Assembly (NCBI GenBank): GCA_016841365.1
Contig: JAENZI010000009.1
Span: 1-64,000, forward strand
DNA from: Anaerolineaceae bacterium
GTDB lineage: Bacteria > Chloroflexota > Anaerolineae > Anaerolineales > Anaerolineaceae
Direction of reading: 5' to 3'
DNA length: 64,000 nucleotides
Shown: positions 1 to 8,429 of the stretch, piece after piece
Position numbering within the stretch: position 1 is the first letter of the stretch
How the letters are laid out: every line of letters starts with the position of its first letter
Program-made: the position numbers and the translations under genes
The notes under the pieces: generated by a model
The model's database searches: none
Told to the model about the DNA's origin: nothing
What the model saw: the letters and a program-made list of their open reading frames with translations, nothing else

Positions 1-17
1 TTTCATTCTTTGTGAAG

Positions 18-54
18 AGAGGCTGCCCCTTACTTTTGGGACAGCCTCTTTTTT
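18..54 (+). terminator. Rho-independent terminator of an upstream gene
   Basis: A 12-bp stem (18-29 with 38-49, one mismatch) encloses an 8-nt loop and is followed by a run of six T on the plus strand. It must serve a plus-strand gene that ends to the left of the window. The minus-strand side of the stem has no T-run, so it is unlikely to terminate the exonuclease gene. Confidence 0.75.
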
Positions 55-64
55 AGTTTTTAAA

Positions 65-829
65 TTAATCCCGCAAGATTATGCTGACAGGACAATGGTC
101 GGACCCCATAATATCACTGTGGATCACAACATCCTCCACGCGTTCCATCAATGGTTTTGAGACCAAAAAATAATCCAGCCGCCAGCCGATATCTCTTTCG
201 CGTGAATTGAATCGGTAAGTCCACCAGGTGTAATCTTCACGGTCCGGATACAACTCACGAAACGCATCAACAAAACCATGCTCAAGATATTTGTCAATCC
301 AAACCCGTTCTTCAGGCAAAAACCCGGTGTTCTTTTCGTTTGATTTGGGATTTGCCAGGTCGATCTCATTGTGGGCGGTGTTGAAATCGCCAGTGATGAT
401 GATGTTCTCACCCTTTTCATGCAAATCATCGCAGATTTCAAGCAACTTCTCATAAAATTCCAGCTTATAAGGCACTCGTTTGTTCCCCTGCCCACCGTTA
501 GGGAAGTAAATATTGTAGAGATAAAAATCCTCAGATTTTGACCGGATCACCCGGCCTTCGTTATCAAACTTTTCTAATCCAAAACCTTTTTCAACCGCTA
601 ATTGTGATATTTTATGGAATGTTGCCGTGCCGCTGTAACCTTTGCGCTCGGCAGGGTTCCAAACAGATTGGTAACCATCAATTGAAGCCTCATCGTCACT
701 GATTTGGTCCAGTTGAAGCTTGATCTCTTGCAAACAAAGGACATCTGGATCCACTTCCGGAACCCACTGCAAGGCATCCTTTCTCAAAATCGCCCGAAAT
801 CCGTTAACATTCCATGTTGTTATCTTCAT
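65..829 (-). CDS. xth: Exodeoxyribonuclease III (AP endonuclease)
   Basis: The 254-residue product is a Mg-dependent 3'-5' exonuclease and AP endonuclease of base excision repair, in the endonuclease/exonuclease/phosphatase fold. Family motifs are in order: N-terminal TWNVNG with the metal-binding Asn, LCLQEIK with the metal-ligand Glu, the GDFNTAH active-site stretch near residue 150, and C-terminal SDHCPV with the catalytic Asp-His. The length is typical. The start ATG at 829 follows an AAAGGTG ribosome site. It is divergent from the peptidase gene at 924, with 94 bp between them. Function is secure from the motifs; the exact substrate preference is not readable. Confidence 0.95.
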   Translation of the reverse strand: MKITTWNVNGFRAILRKDALQWVPEVDPDVLCLQEIKLQLDQISDDEASIDGYQSVWNPAERKGYSGTATFHKISQLAVEKGFGLEKFDNEGRVIRSKSEDFYLYNIYFPNGGQGNKRVPYKLEFYEKLLEICDDLHEKGENIIITGDFNTAHNEIDLANPKSNEKNTGFLPEERVWIDKYLEHGFVDAFRELYPDREDYTWWTYRFNSRERDIGWRLDYFLVSKPLMERVEDVVIHSDIMGSDHCPVSIILRD

Positions 830-923
830 CTATGCACCTTTCACTTATGATTGCGCTTATGGTAAACTTGTAGTTTGAATTTACCGTATTTAATATAACA
901 GATTTTCCACAACCCTGTGTTTT

Positions 924-2369
924 ATGATAAGGGTACCAATGATATTTTCAGTCAATAAACATGTGAAGATCCTAATAAAACTGTTTCTGGTTCTATTTTT
1001 ATTGGTGACAGCCTTTTTTGTCAGATCACAAAACGCCGAAGCATCTCCGATGATGCAGGATGGTCCTACTTACATTGTCCAACAGGGAGATACGCTCAAC
1101 ACAATTGCGCTCAGGTTTGGCGTTTCTGCCGAAGAAATTCAAAGCATAAATAACCTCAGTGACCCAAATGCGCTCAATATCGGTCAACGCCTTGTTATCC
1201 CGGGGTTACCTGGGATTTCTGGCGTATTAACCTCGACCACCCTGCCCTTTGGGACAACATTGACAAAATTATCCCGGCAATATCAATCCAACCTTGCCGA
1301 CCTGGCGGTGTTGAATAAAATAACCAGTCCATCCGAATCAATGGCGGGACTTCGGTTTATTATCCCGGTCAAAGAAGACCAAGATCCATTCCAACCCGTA
1401 GGCCTGATCGCGACCGGCGGCACCCTGCTCGAAACTGCCATCCGCGCCGGTGCTTCACCCTGGATATTGACACAACATAATCAATTACAGTCATCTTGGG
1501 CAGTTATGCCAGGTGAAACATTGTTTTCCATGATTGACCCCGATTCACCAGAAACAACAAACACCCCGTCGCTGCAAATCACTCTGATTGATTTACCCAT
1601 TATCCAGGGCGAAACATTACAGATAGCGATCAACTCAACCACAAATGCAGCATTCAGCGGCTTTTTCGACAACCAGCCATTGAACTTTTTTACCGATGAT
1701 GATAAAAATTTCTACAGTTTTATGGGGATTCACGCACTTGCTGAACCGAAACCTTATCCGCTTTCAATCACCGCAACCTATCCGGACGGAAGATCACAAA
1801 CAATGGAACAGCTTGTGCTGCTTGCTGAAGGCGGTTACGGCAACGAGTGGGTCAATGTGCCCGAAGGCTACCTGGACGAAGAAGCCATTGCAGAAGAAGA
1901 TGCTTACCTCGAAACGATTCTCACCCAAACCTCTCCAGAACGCTTCTGGGATGGCCTATTCCGCTACCCGGTTGATGAACCTTGTTTAAACAGCTTGTTT
2001 GGCCAGCGCCGGGATTATAACAATGGCGGGCTTTACTTCTATCACACAGGGATTGATTTTGCAGTATGTGCCCAAAATCTTAATGTATATGCCCCTGCCG
2101 CCGGGAAAATAGTCGTGGCGGAAGAACTGTTCGTCAAGGGAAAAGCGATCGTCATTGATCACGGCTGGGGAGTCTTTTCAGGCTACTGGCACCTTTCGGA
2201 ATTCAACGCAAATGTCGGTGATTTTGTCGAACCCGGTGATATCATTGGACAGATTGGCAACACAGGCCGCTCTGCTGGGCCTCACCTGCATTTCGAAATC
2301 GACATCACCGGCACACCGGTCAACCCGCTCACCTGGCTGGAACAGGAATTCCCACAGCCTGCACAATAG
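924..2369 (+). CDS. Exported LysM-domain M23 metallopeptidase
   Basis: This 481-residue protein is a secreted peptidoglycan-binding endopeptidase, probably acting in cell-wall remodelling. Residues about 12-34 form a hydrophobic signal peptide or anchor. A clear LysM repeat spans about 50-93 (YIVQQGDTL start, GQRLVIP end) and a second, weaker LysM-like unit about 104-148. The C-terminal peptidase M23 (LytM) domain, about 350-475, has the zinc and catalytic residues visible: H374xxxD378 in HTGIDFA and H454-L-H456 in the HLHFE motif. An alternative start at 939 would shorten the N-terminus by five residues. It stands alone, with a tRNA gene on the other strand downstream. Cross-link specificity cannot be read. 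Confidence 0.92.
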   Translation: MIRVPMIFSVNKHVKILIKLFLVLFLLVTAFFVRSQNAEASPMMQDGPTYIVQQGDTLNTIALRFGVSAEEIQSINNLSDPNALNIGQRLVIPGLPGISGVLTSTTLPFGTTLTKLSRQYQSNLADLAVLNKITSPSESMAGLRFIIPVKEDQDPFQPVGLIATGGTLLETAIRAGASPWILTQHNQLQSSWAVMPGETLFSMIDPDSPETTNTPSLQITLIDLPIIQGETLQIAINSTTNAAFSGFFDNQPLNFFTDDDKNFYSFMGIHALAEPKPYPLSITATYPDGRSQTMEQLVLLAEGGYGNEWVNVPEGYLDEEAIAEEDAYLETILTQTSPERFWDGLFRYPVDEPCLNSLFGQRRDYNNGGLYFYHTGIDFAVCAQNLNVYAPAAGKIVVAEELFVKGKAIVIDHGWGVFSGYWHLSEFNANVGDFVEPGDIIGQIGNTGRSAGPHLHFEIDITGTPVNPLTWLEQEFPQPAQ

Positions 2370-2395
2370 CTGTTGAGGGATTGAGCAAACCTTAA

Positions 2396-2424
2396 ACAAA
2401 AACAAGCACATGACTGTGCTTGTT
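2396..2424 (-). terminator. Terminator downstream of tRNA-Leu
   Basis: A perfect 10-bp stem (2401-2410 with 2415-2424, loop TGAC) is followed on the minus strand by TTTGTTT. It lies 11 bp beyond the 3' end of tRNA-Leu. It may also slow plus-strand transcription from the peptidase gene, but there is no T-run on that side. Confidence 0.7.
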
Positions 2425-2434
2425 AGGTGCAAAA

Positions 2435-2517
2435 TGCGCTAGGAGGGAGTCGAACCCTCACGCCTCAGCGGCACGTGGCCCTCAACCACGCCTGTCTGCC
2501 AGTTCCAGCACTAGCGC
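2435..2517 (-). tRNA. tRNA-Leu (anticodon GAG)
   Basis: This 83-nt class II tRNA has a 7-bp acceptor stem (GCGCTAG/CTAGCGC) and discriminator A at 2435. A 5-bp anticodon stem closes a TTGAGGG loop, giving anticodon GAG, which reads CTC and CTT codons. The variable arm is long, as expected for leucine, and the T-arm carries GGTTCGACTCC. CCA is not encoded and would be added after transcription. Confidence 0.95.
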
Positions 2518-2530
2518 TTGAGCAGAAGTA

Positions 2531-2558
2531 ATTATATCCTGCTAAGATGGGATGTCAA
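2531..2558 (-). promoter_or_regulatory. Sigma-70-type promoter of tRNA-Leu
   Basis: On the minus strand a perfect TTGACA (2558-2553) and a perfect TATAAT (2536-2531) are separated by 16 bp. The expected start point is near 2524, a few bases upstream of the mature tRNA 5' end at 2517. Such a consensus match suits a stable-RNA gene. Confidence 0.85.
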
Positions 2559-2596
2559 GGAAAGACGATTAAAATTTTAATGACAAGGAGTACAAA

Positions 2597-3595
2597 ATGA
2601 CGATCGTATTAGATGCCATGGGCAGTGATGATCGGCCAGATCCAGAGGTCTTGGCAGCAATGACTGCATCCAATGAATTACAGGAAGAAATCATTCTTGT
2701 TGGCGACGAGAACACATTAAAAGACAAACTTTCTGGTCTTGGCGGTGATCAATCCCGGGTTCGGATCGTTCACGCACCTGAAGCGCTTGACATGAGCGAC
2801 CACATCATGGAAGCTAGAGCGAAGAAACAGAACAGCATGCGAGTTGGGATGGAACTCGTAAAATCAGGTGAAGCTGATGCCTTCGTGAGTGCCGGCAACA
2901 CCGGTATGGCAATGTATTTCGCTCAGAAGACAATCGGCACTATTCGGGGTGTCAATCGCCCCAGTTTGTGTGCCTTGTTTCCGGTAAAAAACGGACATGC
3001 CGTGGTGCTGGATATTGGGGCAAACGCTGAATGCCGGCCCGAATTCCTGGTTCAATTCGCCATCATGGGTAAGATCTACGCGCAGACAATGCTCAACATT
3101 GAAAACCCGCGAGTAGGACTGCTTTCCAATGGTGAAGAAGAAGGCAAAGGCAACAACCTTGTCAGAGAAACTTTCCCGCTGCTTGCAGAAACGGATATCA
3201 ACTTCATCGGCAATGTTGAGGGCAAAGAGCTGTTCGGTGGGCTGGCGGATGTCGTTGTGACGGATGGCTTCACGGGCAACGTGATGCTGAAATCCACCGA
3301 AGCTGTTGCCAAGCTGATCGTTGACATTTTGAAGGAAGAACTCATGTCGAGTTTCCGCACAAAAATCGGCGCCTTGCTCGCTAAACCCGCCTTTGGAAAA
3401 ATCAAAAAAATGCTCGATCCGGCTGAAATTGGTGCCGCACCCCTGCTGGGGATTGATGCACCTGTGTTCGTTGGTCATGGTCGTTCTGATGCACGTGCAC
3501 TGGTCAGCGCAATCAAAGCCGCCAAACAAGCAGTTGATCATCGCCTGATGGATGAACTGCGAAAAGCAATCAAAGAAAGCATTCAACAAGAATAA
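2597..3595 (+). CDS. plsX: Phosphate acyltransferase PlsX
   Basis: The 332-residue product converts acyl-ACP and phosphate to acyl-phosphate, the acyl donor for PlsY in phospholipid synthesis. It is a peripheral membrane enzyme. Visible family features are the N-terminal IVLDAMGSD, the GNTGA-type turn SAGNTGMAM around residue 100, the VLDIGANAEC stretch, GLLSNGEEEGKG, and the VTDGFTGNV signature near residue 215. The start has an AAGGAG site 7 bp upstream. In many bacteria plsX sits next to rpmF and fab genes; here rpmF is 12 kb away and the following gene is an unrelated membrane protein. Confidence 0.95.
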   Translation: MTIVLDAMGSDDRPDPEVLAAMTASNELQEEIILVGDENTLKDKLSGLGGDQSRVRIVHAPEALDMSDHIMEARAKKQNSMRVGMELVKSGEADAFVSAGNTGMAMYFAQKTIGTIRGVNRPSLCALFPVKNGHAVVLDIGANAECRPEFLVQFAIMGKIYAQTMLNIENPRVGLLSNGEEEGKGNNLVRETFPLLAETDINFIGNVEGKELFGGLADVVVTDGFTGNVMLKSTEAVAKLIVDILKEELMSSFRTKIGALLAKPAFGKIKKMLDPAEIGAAPLLGIDAPVFVGHGRSDARALVSAIKAAKQAVDHRLMDELRKAIKESIQQE

Positions 3596-3605
3596 GGATT
3601 ATCAA

Positions 3606-4298
3606 ATGAATAAAGAAATCAATGAAAAATTAATCAATCGAAATAAAAAGATTGGCAACATCGCTTCAATTGCCGGCATTGCCATTCTCGGGGCTGGATT
3701 GGTTCTCAATTTCAACCCCACGCCCACTAAAACCTTAATCTCATTTGGGGCATTGATCGTCGGGTTCATCGTTGCTCAAATCAGCACCTACTTTGTTTCG
3801 AGGTTTGGCAGAAGCCCGCGCAACGATGAAATCATTGCCGAAAACCTGGAAAAATTGAACAATGATTACACCTTTTATGCGTATAACACGCCTGTGTCGT
3901 TATTATTGGTCGGCCCTTACGGCATTTGGATTCCGCATCCAATTGTTGCCAGCGGCGAGATTTATTATGATAAAAAATGGCGACAGAGAGGCGGGTCGTT
4001 CTTCCTCAAATTCTTTGGTCAGGAAAATATCGGCAGGCCTGATTCTGAGGTAATTGATAACGAAAAACGAATCAGGAACTTGCTGCTCAAAAATTTAGAT
4101 GAGAGCGAAATGCCACCGATTAACAGCATTCTTGTTTCACTTCACCCGAAGGCGACCATCGGAAATGTTGAGAATGCACCGACCCCAATCACCGAGCTTG
4201 ATGGCTTACGTAGAACGATCCGGCGTTACGATCGCAAATCCGAAGTGGAAATCCCCCCAGAGACCCTGGAAAAAATAAAACAATTATTGGTTGAATAA
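3606..4298 (+). CDS. Membrane protein with a degenerate nuclease-related (NERD-like) domain
   Basis: I chose the ATG at 3606 (230 residues). It has AAGGA just upstream, and an earlier in-frame start at 3552 would lie inside plsX. Residues about 17-65 form two hydrophobic helices. The soluble part has the NERD-like layout: a charged GRSPRNDEIIAENLEKL helix, then a strand reading LLLVGPYGIWIP, then GEIYYDKKW. In true NERD proteins the strand after the GPxG turn carries an E-x-K catalytic pair; here the equivalent reads IPHPI, so nuclease activity is doubtful. The gene follows plsX by 10 bp and may share its transcript. The family assignment is inferred from pattern only. Confidence 0.6.
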   Translation: MNKEINEKLINRNKKIGNIASIAGIAILGAGLVLNFNPTPTKTLISFGALIVGFIVAQISTYFVSRFGRSPRNDEIIAENLEKLNNDYTFYAYNTPVSLLLVGPYGIWIPHPIVASGEIYYDKKWRQRGGSFFLKFFGQENIGRPDSEVIDNEKRIRNLLLKNLDESEMPPINSILVSLHPKATIGNVENAPTPITELDGLRRTIRRYDRKSEVEIPPETLEKIKQLLVE

Positions 4299-4305
4299 AG
4301 TTAAA

Positions 4306-5037
4306 TTAATCGTCAGACAGCCCGGCATATTCTCGCAAAACTTTGATCTCATCCGGTTGAAGATAGCGGAAGTTGCCGGGTTGCAGCTTTCCAAGATCCA
4401 GCGGCCCAATCCGCACCCTGCGAATCTGCCGGACGGGTAAACCAATTCGAGATCCCGTACGGCGAATCTGCCTGTTTTTTCCTTCTCGCAATACAATGTT
4501 TAACCACGCACCAGATTTGGTATAGGCCTTTACTTCCACATCAGCCGGCAGCGTGCGGTAACCATCCTCCAACACCACCCCGCGCCGCCAAATTGCGAGT
4601 TGTTCATCGTCGGGGCGCTTTGTCACTCGCACCTCGTATGCCTTATCATGTTCATAACGCGGATGAGTCAAGCGGTTTGCGAGTTTACCATCATTAGTCA
4701 GCAACACCAACCCTTCACTGTCAAAGTCGAGACGACCAACCGGGTAAAGATGCCGTCCATCAGTGATGATGTCAAAAATGGATGGCCTTGGATCCTCGGG
4801 ATCATGCAAAGAAAGCATATTGCGCGGTTTATTGAGCAGGATGTAGACTTTTTTCTCCGGTTTCCCGATTAATTCACCATCCAGGCGAATCTCATCCCGC
4901 TTAGGGTCTGCTTTGGCGCCAAGGGTGATCAACTTCCCATTAACGGTTACCCGCTTCTGCTCTATATACTCTTCACACCCCCGCCGTGAACCAAACCCTG
5001 CCCGTGACAATATCTTTTGAACTCGATCTTCTGCCAT
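4306..5037 (-). CDS. rluB: Ribosomal large-subunit pseudouridine synthase B family (RluB)
   Basis: The 243-residue enzyme isomerises a specific uridine in 23S rRNA. An S4 RNA-binding domain occupies residues 3-48 (VQKILSRAGFGSRR start). The catalytic domain follows, with YILLNKPRN and the RsuA-family signature GRLDFDSEGLVLLTNDG, whose Asp in GRLD is the catalytic residue. C-terminal GKNRQIRR is also typical. The start codon overlaps the stop of scpB by one base (TAATG), and the scpB-rluB order is widely conserved in bacteria. RsuA-family paralogues are hard to separate by eye, so RluB is chosen on context. Confidence 0.9.
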   Translation of the reverse strand: MAEDRVQKILSRAGFGSRRGCEEYIEQKRVTVNGKLITLGAKADPKRDEIRLDGELIGKPEKKVYILLNKPRNMLSLHDPEDPRPSIFDIITDGRHLYPVGRLDFDSEGLVLLTNDGKLANRLTHPRYEHDKAYEVRVTKRPDDEQLAIWRRGVVLEDGYRTLPADVEVKAYTKSGAWLNIVLREGKNRQIRRTGSRIGLPVRQIRRVRIGPLDLGKLQPGNFRYLQPDEIKVLREYAGLSDD

Positions 5038-5621
5038 TATGTTTTTAGAACTTCCTTTGCACCATTTTCGGTTTGCATTTCTTCAAGCGCTTCGAAGTCA
5101 ATATACGGGAGCGCATCCAGCGTTTCTAACCCAAAATATTGCAGAAATTCAGGCGTTGTCCCGTAATATATCGGACGTCCGGGTGCATCAGCGCGTCCGA
5201 GCTCTTCAATTAATCCTTTTGATAATAAGGTGCGCATCACGCTGTCGCTGTTGACACCCCGGATGACATCAATTTCAGGACGTGTCACCGGTTGTTTATA
5301 AGCGATAATCGCCAGCGTTTCAAGCGCTGCCTGAGAAAGCGTACTCGTGTTTTCTAATTCCAAAAAATTTTCAACTGTCTTGCTTATTTCGGGCGCTGTA
5401 GTGAGTTGTACTCGGTTCTTCATACGCATCAGTCTTAAGCCATGACCATCTGTTTTGTAATGTTCCTCCAACTGACCAAGCAAAGCCTCAATTTCACCCT
5501 CAGTCACATCAAGTGCTTTTCCAAGTTGGTAGAGGCTGACCAGTCCCGAAGACACAAACAGCAATCCCTCGATTTCCGCTAATATTTCCTGATTATTTTC
5601 GTTTCCCAATTGATTTTCCAT
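5037..5621 (-). CDS. scpB: Segregation and condensation protein B (ScpB)
   Basis: The 194-residue product is the winged-helix kleisin partner of the SMC-ScpA condensin, needed for chromosome segregation. Family features are the N-terminal IEGLLFVSSG helix, LRLMRMKNRVQL, and the strongly conserved LSQAALETLAIIAYKQPVTR stretch followed by EIDVIRGVNSD. The C-terminus ends in the usual acidic tail. It is co-transcribed with rluB through a one-base overlap. scpA is not next to it in this window. Confidence 0.95.
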   Translation of the reverse strand: MENQLGNENNQEILAEIEGLLFVSSGLVSLYQLGKALDVTEGEIEALLGQLEEHYKTDGHGLRLMRMKNRVQLTTAPEISKTVENFLELENTSTLSQAALETLAIIAYKQPVTRPEIDVIRGVNSDSVMRTLLSKGLIEELGRADAPGRPIYYGTTPEFLQYFGLETLDALPYIDFEALEEMQTENGAKEVLKT

Positions 5622-5768
5622 ATTTTCTTAAGTTTTCATACTGATTTTTGAACGTGATGATTATACTCCATAAGCCAACCTACCGCTTAAAGCCTTAACT
5701 GGTAAAATTGGCTGGTAAGCTTGAATCAAATAATAAAATGAGGTAACTACATTTTCGGGAGTGCAACC

Positions 5769-6725
5769 ATGCGAATTTTACTAACCGGGGCAGCAGGCTT
5801 TCTTGGGTCTCACCTGACAGACCGACTTTTAGCAGAGGGACACCAGGTGATTGGAATGGACAATTTCATAACCGGAAACAAAGAAAACCTGGCACATCTT
5901 GCCGGCAATACAAATTTTAGTTTTATCCATCACGACGTATCCAATTTTATCTTCGTACCGGGTGAGATTGACTACGTCCTTCACTTTGCTTCACCTGCCA
6001 GCCCTAATCCAGCTTCACCGCTTGGTTTCCCGAACCTACCCATTCAAACCATGAAAGCGGGTGCCTTAGGAACCCATAATTCCCTCGGTGTTGCTCGTGC
6101 TTACAATGCAAAATTTCTGCTGGCATCCACCAGTGAGATTTACGGTAACCCTTTAGAGCACCCTCAGAAAGAAACCTATTGGGGAAATGTCGACCCAATT
6201 GGTTCCCGTTCAGTTTATGATGAGGCCAAACGTTTTGCAGAAGCGCTGACCATGGCTTACCATCGCTTCCACAACATTGACACACGCATCGTGCGGATCT
6301 TTAACACTTATGGTCCGCGTATGCGCTTGGATGACGGGCGCGTTGTTCCGAATTTTATCCAGCAAGCCCTCCGGGGAGAACCTCTAACCATCTATGGTGA
6401 TGGTTCACAAACCCGAAGCTTTTGCTATGTGGATGATCTCATCGAAGGTATCTACAGGCTGATGTTAGTGGATTATCACGAACCGGTTAACCTTGGCAAC
6501 CCGAACGAGATCAGTATTAAAGAATTCGCATGTGTCGTTAATCAGATCACAGAGAATGACGGCGGAACAATCGTCAAAATGGCAAAGAGACTGGGAGACG
6601 ACCCAAATAGGCGTAGGCCAGACATTAGCAGGGCAAAAGAGCTGTTAGAATGGGCGCCGAGCGTACCGTTGGCGCAAGGTCTTGAGAAAACTATTCCGTA
6701 CTTCAGGCAGAAAATGGGGCTATGA
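5769..6725 (+). CDS. UDP-glucuronate decarboxylase (UDP-xylose synthase)-type SDR epimerase
   Basis: This 318-residue cytosolic NAD-dependent sugar-nucleotide enzyme of the extended SDR family probably makes UDP-xylose from UDP-glucuronate for surface glycans. The N-terminal [10 protein letters not shown] is the Rossmann glycine motif. [17 protein letters not shown] supplies the catalytic Ser/Thr region, and YDEAKR gives the YxxxK pair near residue 150. [14 protein letters not shown] and the [10 protein letters not shown] segment match UXS-type decarboxylases better than epimerases. Its stop codon overlaps the start of the GtrA gene (ATGA), so the two are translationally coupled. Specificity within the SDR family remains inferred. 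Confidence 0.82.
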   Translation: MRILLTGAAGFLGSHLTDRLLAEGHQVIGMDNFITGNKENLAHLAGNTNFSFIHHDVSNFIFVPGEIDYVLHFASPASPNPASPLGFPNLPIQTMKAGALGTHNSLGVARAYNAKFLLASTSEIYGNPLEHPQKETYWGNVDPIGSRSVYDEAKRFAEALTMAYHRFHNIDTRIVRIFNTYGPRMRLDDGRVVPNFIQQALRGEPLTIYGDGSQTRSFCYVDDLIEGIYRLMLVDYHEPVNLGNPNEISIKEFACVVNQITENDGGTIVKMAKRLGDDPNRRRPDISRAKELLEWAPSVPLAQGLEKTIPYFRQKMGL

Positions 6726-7243
6726 GCATTATCACAAATCAGCACGAAAGAACACGCTTTCTTAAGTTTGCGTTTGTCGGTGTGACCGGAACAATTGTAG
6801 ACTTCGGCATCATGAACCTGATGCGGCTTGTGTTTGATGTTCCACTGGTGTGGGCACAAGCCATCTCATTCGTGTGTGCTGTCATTAACAATTTTTTGTG
6901 GAATCGGTATTGGACATACCCCGAATCTCGCAGCAAGGCTGCACCAAAGCAGCTCATCCAATTCTTTATTATTAACCTCCTTGGGATTGTCATTCGGACC
7001 CCTCTGGTGCCATGGTTGGATCGGTTAATCCTGAATGGGCTCAACAATTTATCACTCCAACTACCGATTAAAAATTTTGTGATCAGTCAAAATCTGGCTC
7101 TGGCTGCCAGTATCACGATTATCACCTTCTGGAACTTTTTTGCTAACAGATACTGGACATATGGTAATGTGCCAACCGGTGCGGATCCTGAAGAGATTAC
7201 AGACCAGTCACTACCAAGCGATGGAATAGATAATCCAAATTAG
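6722..7243 (+). CDS. GtrA-family membrane protein
   Basis: The 173-residue protein has four hydrophobic helices (about 14-34, 39-60, 77-100, 118-140), the usual GtrA/DPMS topology. It also has the family motifs [15 protein letters not shown] at the first helix and [10 protein letters not shown] after the second, repeated as [10 protein letters not shown] at the end. GtrA proteins are thought to move lipid-linked sugars or assist glycosyltransferases in surface polysaccharide synthesis. Coupling to the UDP-xylose-type synthase by a 4-bp overlap fits that role. Exact substrate unknown. Confidence 0.88.
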   Translation: MSIITNQHERTRFLKFAFVGVTGTIVDFGIMNLMRLVFDVPLVWAQAISFVCAVINNFLWNRYWTYPESRSKAAPKQLIQFFIINLLGIVIRTPLVPWLDRLILNGLNNLSLQLPIKNFVISQNLALAASITIITFWNFFANRYWTYGNVPTGADPEEITDQSLPSDGIDNPN

Positions 7244-7316
7244 GAAATGATGTGCAAATAATTTCACTTATATCCTATACAATGATTTTACAAATTGATT
7301 TTGAGGAGAACGTTTA

Positions 7317-7889
7317 ATGCGCGTTATTTCTGGCAGTGCAAAAGGTATCCAACTGGCAAGCGTTCCAGGAAAATCCACACGCCCAATCACAGATCAGGTG
7401 AAAGAAGCGCTATTTAACATCCTCGGGCCAGAAATCGAGGGCGCAACAGTCCTCGATCTCTTTGGCGGCACGGGTGCTGTCGGCATCGAAGCCCTATCTC
7501 GTGGCGCTGAACATGTTGATTTCATCGAAATTAATTATCGCGCCCTGAAAGTCATCCAGCAAAATTTGAAAACAACCAATCTCTCAAAGTTTGCAACTGT
7601 TCAAAAAAAAGATGCCTTTGTCTATCTGCGAGAGGATCACCAGAAAAGGTATGACCTGATCTACATCGCTCCCCCACAATATCACAACCTATGGGATAAA
7701 GCGATGCAAATTGTAGATGAAAACCCTGATTTAGTAAAACCATGGGGCATGGTAATTGTGCAAATTCACCCGAAAGAGTACAACGAAAACAATGTCTATA
7801 CGAAATTTAGGGTTTTTGATCAGCGCGAGTACGGGGACACGCTGCTAGTATTCTATGAATTGGCTCAGTGTAATGAGACCGAAAGCTGA
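7317..7889 (+). CDS. rsmD: 16S rRNA (guanine966-N2)-methyltransferase-like RsmD
   Basis: The 190-residue class I SAM methyltransferase would modify G966 in 16S rRNA. Family features are the N-terminal MRVISGSAKG, the conserved TRPITDQVKEALFNIL, and the SAM-binding DLFGGTGAVGIEAL at 47-60. The catalytic motif, normally (N/D)PPY, reads A118-P-P-Q-Y here, so the acidic or amide residue that contacts the target amine is replaced and one residue is inserted. This variant may be lineage-specific, but it is worth noting. A GAGGAG ribosome site precedes the ATG. The 3' end overlaps the convergent Nudix gene by 25 bp. Confidence 0.85.
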   Translation: MRVISGSAKGIQLASVPGKSTRPITDQVKEALFNILGPEIEGATVLDLFGGTGAVGIEALSRGAEHVDFIEINYRALKVIQQNLKTTNLSKFATVQKKDAFVYLREDHQKRYDLIYIAPPQYHNLWDKAMQIVDENPDLVKPWGMVIVQIHPKEYNENNVYTKFRVFDQREYGDTLLVFYELAQCNETES

Positions 7890-8368
7890 CCTTCCTCATT
7901 GTAGGCATATTTTCCTACAATCCAAGGATCTCCCGCCTGAAAATCCCTGACCAGTGGGAGTAGAAAGTGCAAATCCTCTACCATTTCAATTCCAGTTAAG
8001 CCGGTTTCACTGACCCAGTGTAATTCACCCTCACCAGACTGGCTGAGCAAAACATCACCGACATCGCCGCGTAAAACAAAGATTCCTACACCTGTTTCAG
8101 GCGTGACATCAACCATAATCTGCCCACAACACCGTAAAGAAACGTCCTCAATCCCGGTTTCTTCCCGCAGTTCTCGATAGGCTGCCTCCAGAATATCTTC
8201 TCCGGGCTCGATATGTCCCCCAATGCCGTTGTACAAACCTGCCCATAGTCGCTTATCCTTTGCTCCCTTCAACAGCAATACCCTTCCACTTTGATCGAAA
8301 ATGAATATCAAAGTTCGGGGAACAATCTTATATCGTCTTGCGGAAATACCCTGGTCTGATTTTGGCAT
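7865..8368 (-). CDS. Nudix hydrolase
   Basis: The product is 167 residues from the ATG at 8368, which has GGAGAA correctly spaced; a TTG at 8383 would add five residues but lacks a site. The Nudix box is complete: GHIEPGE followed by RELREETGI, matching GX5EX7REUXEEXGU, so the Mg-dependent pyrophosphohydrolase fold should be active. The N-terminal VPRTLIFIF and the KLWAGLYNGIGGH-like stretch resemble MutT/8-oxo-dGTP or ADP-ribose type members. The substrate cannot be assigned. It is transcribed convergently with rsmD and its 3' end overlaps that gene. Confidence 0.88.
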   Translation of the reverse strand: MPKSDQGISARRYKIVPRTLIFIFDQSGRVLLLKGAKDKRLWAGLYNGIGGHIEPGEDILEAAYRELREETGIEDVSLRCCGQIMVDVTPETGVGIFVLRGDVGDVLLSQSGEGELHWVSETGLTGIEMVEDLHFLLPLVRDFQAGDPWIVGKYAYNEEGQLSVSLH

Positions 8369-8380
8369 AATAAATTTCTC

Positions 8381-8413
8381 CAAAAGAAAAAGCCCGTGAA
8401 GTGTTCACGGGCT
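8381..8413 (-). terminator. Terminator of the phosphofructokinase gene
   Basis: A perfect 10-bp GC-rich stem (8391-8400 with 8404-8413) with a 3-nt loop is followed on the minus strand by TTTTCTTTT. It lies 17 bp after the pfk stop codon and just upstream of the Nudix start, so the two minus-strand genes are separate transcription units. Confidence 0.85.
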
Positions 8414-8429
8414 CGTAATTCAAAGAATT

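Noticed and set aside
2864-3589. Minus-strand 241-codon frame opposite plsX
   Set aside because: It is the shadow of a conserved gene, has no ribosome site or family features, and its codon pattern follows plsX.
5889-5905. Sigma-54-like TGGCACATCTTGC in the UDP-sugar gene
   Set aside because: The GG to GC distance is 10, not 12, and it lies in the middle of a coding sequence.
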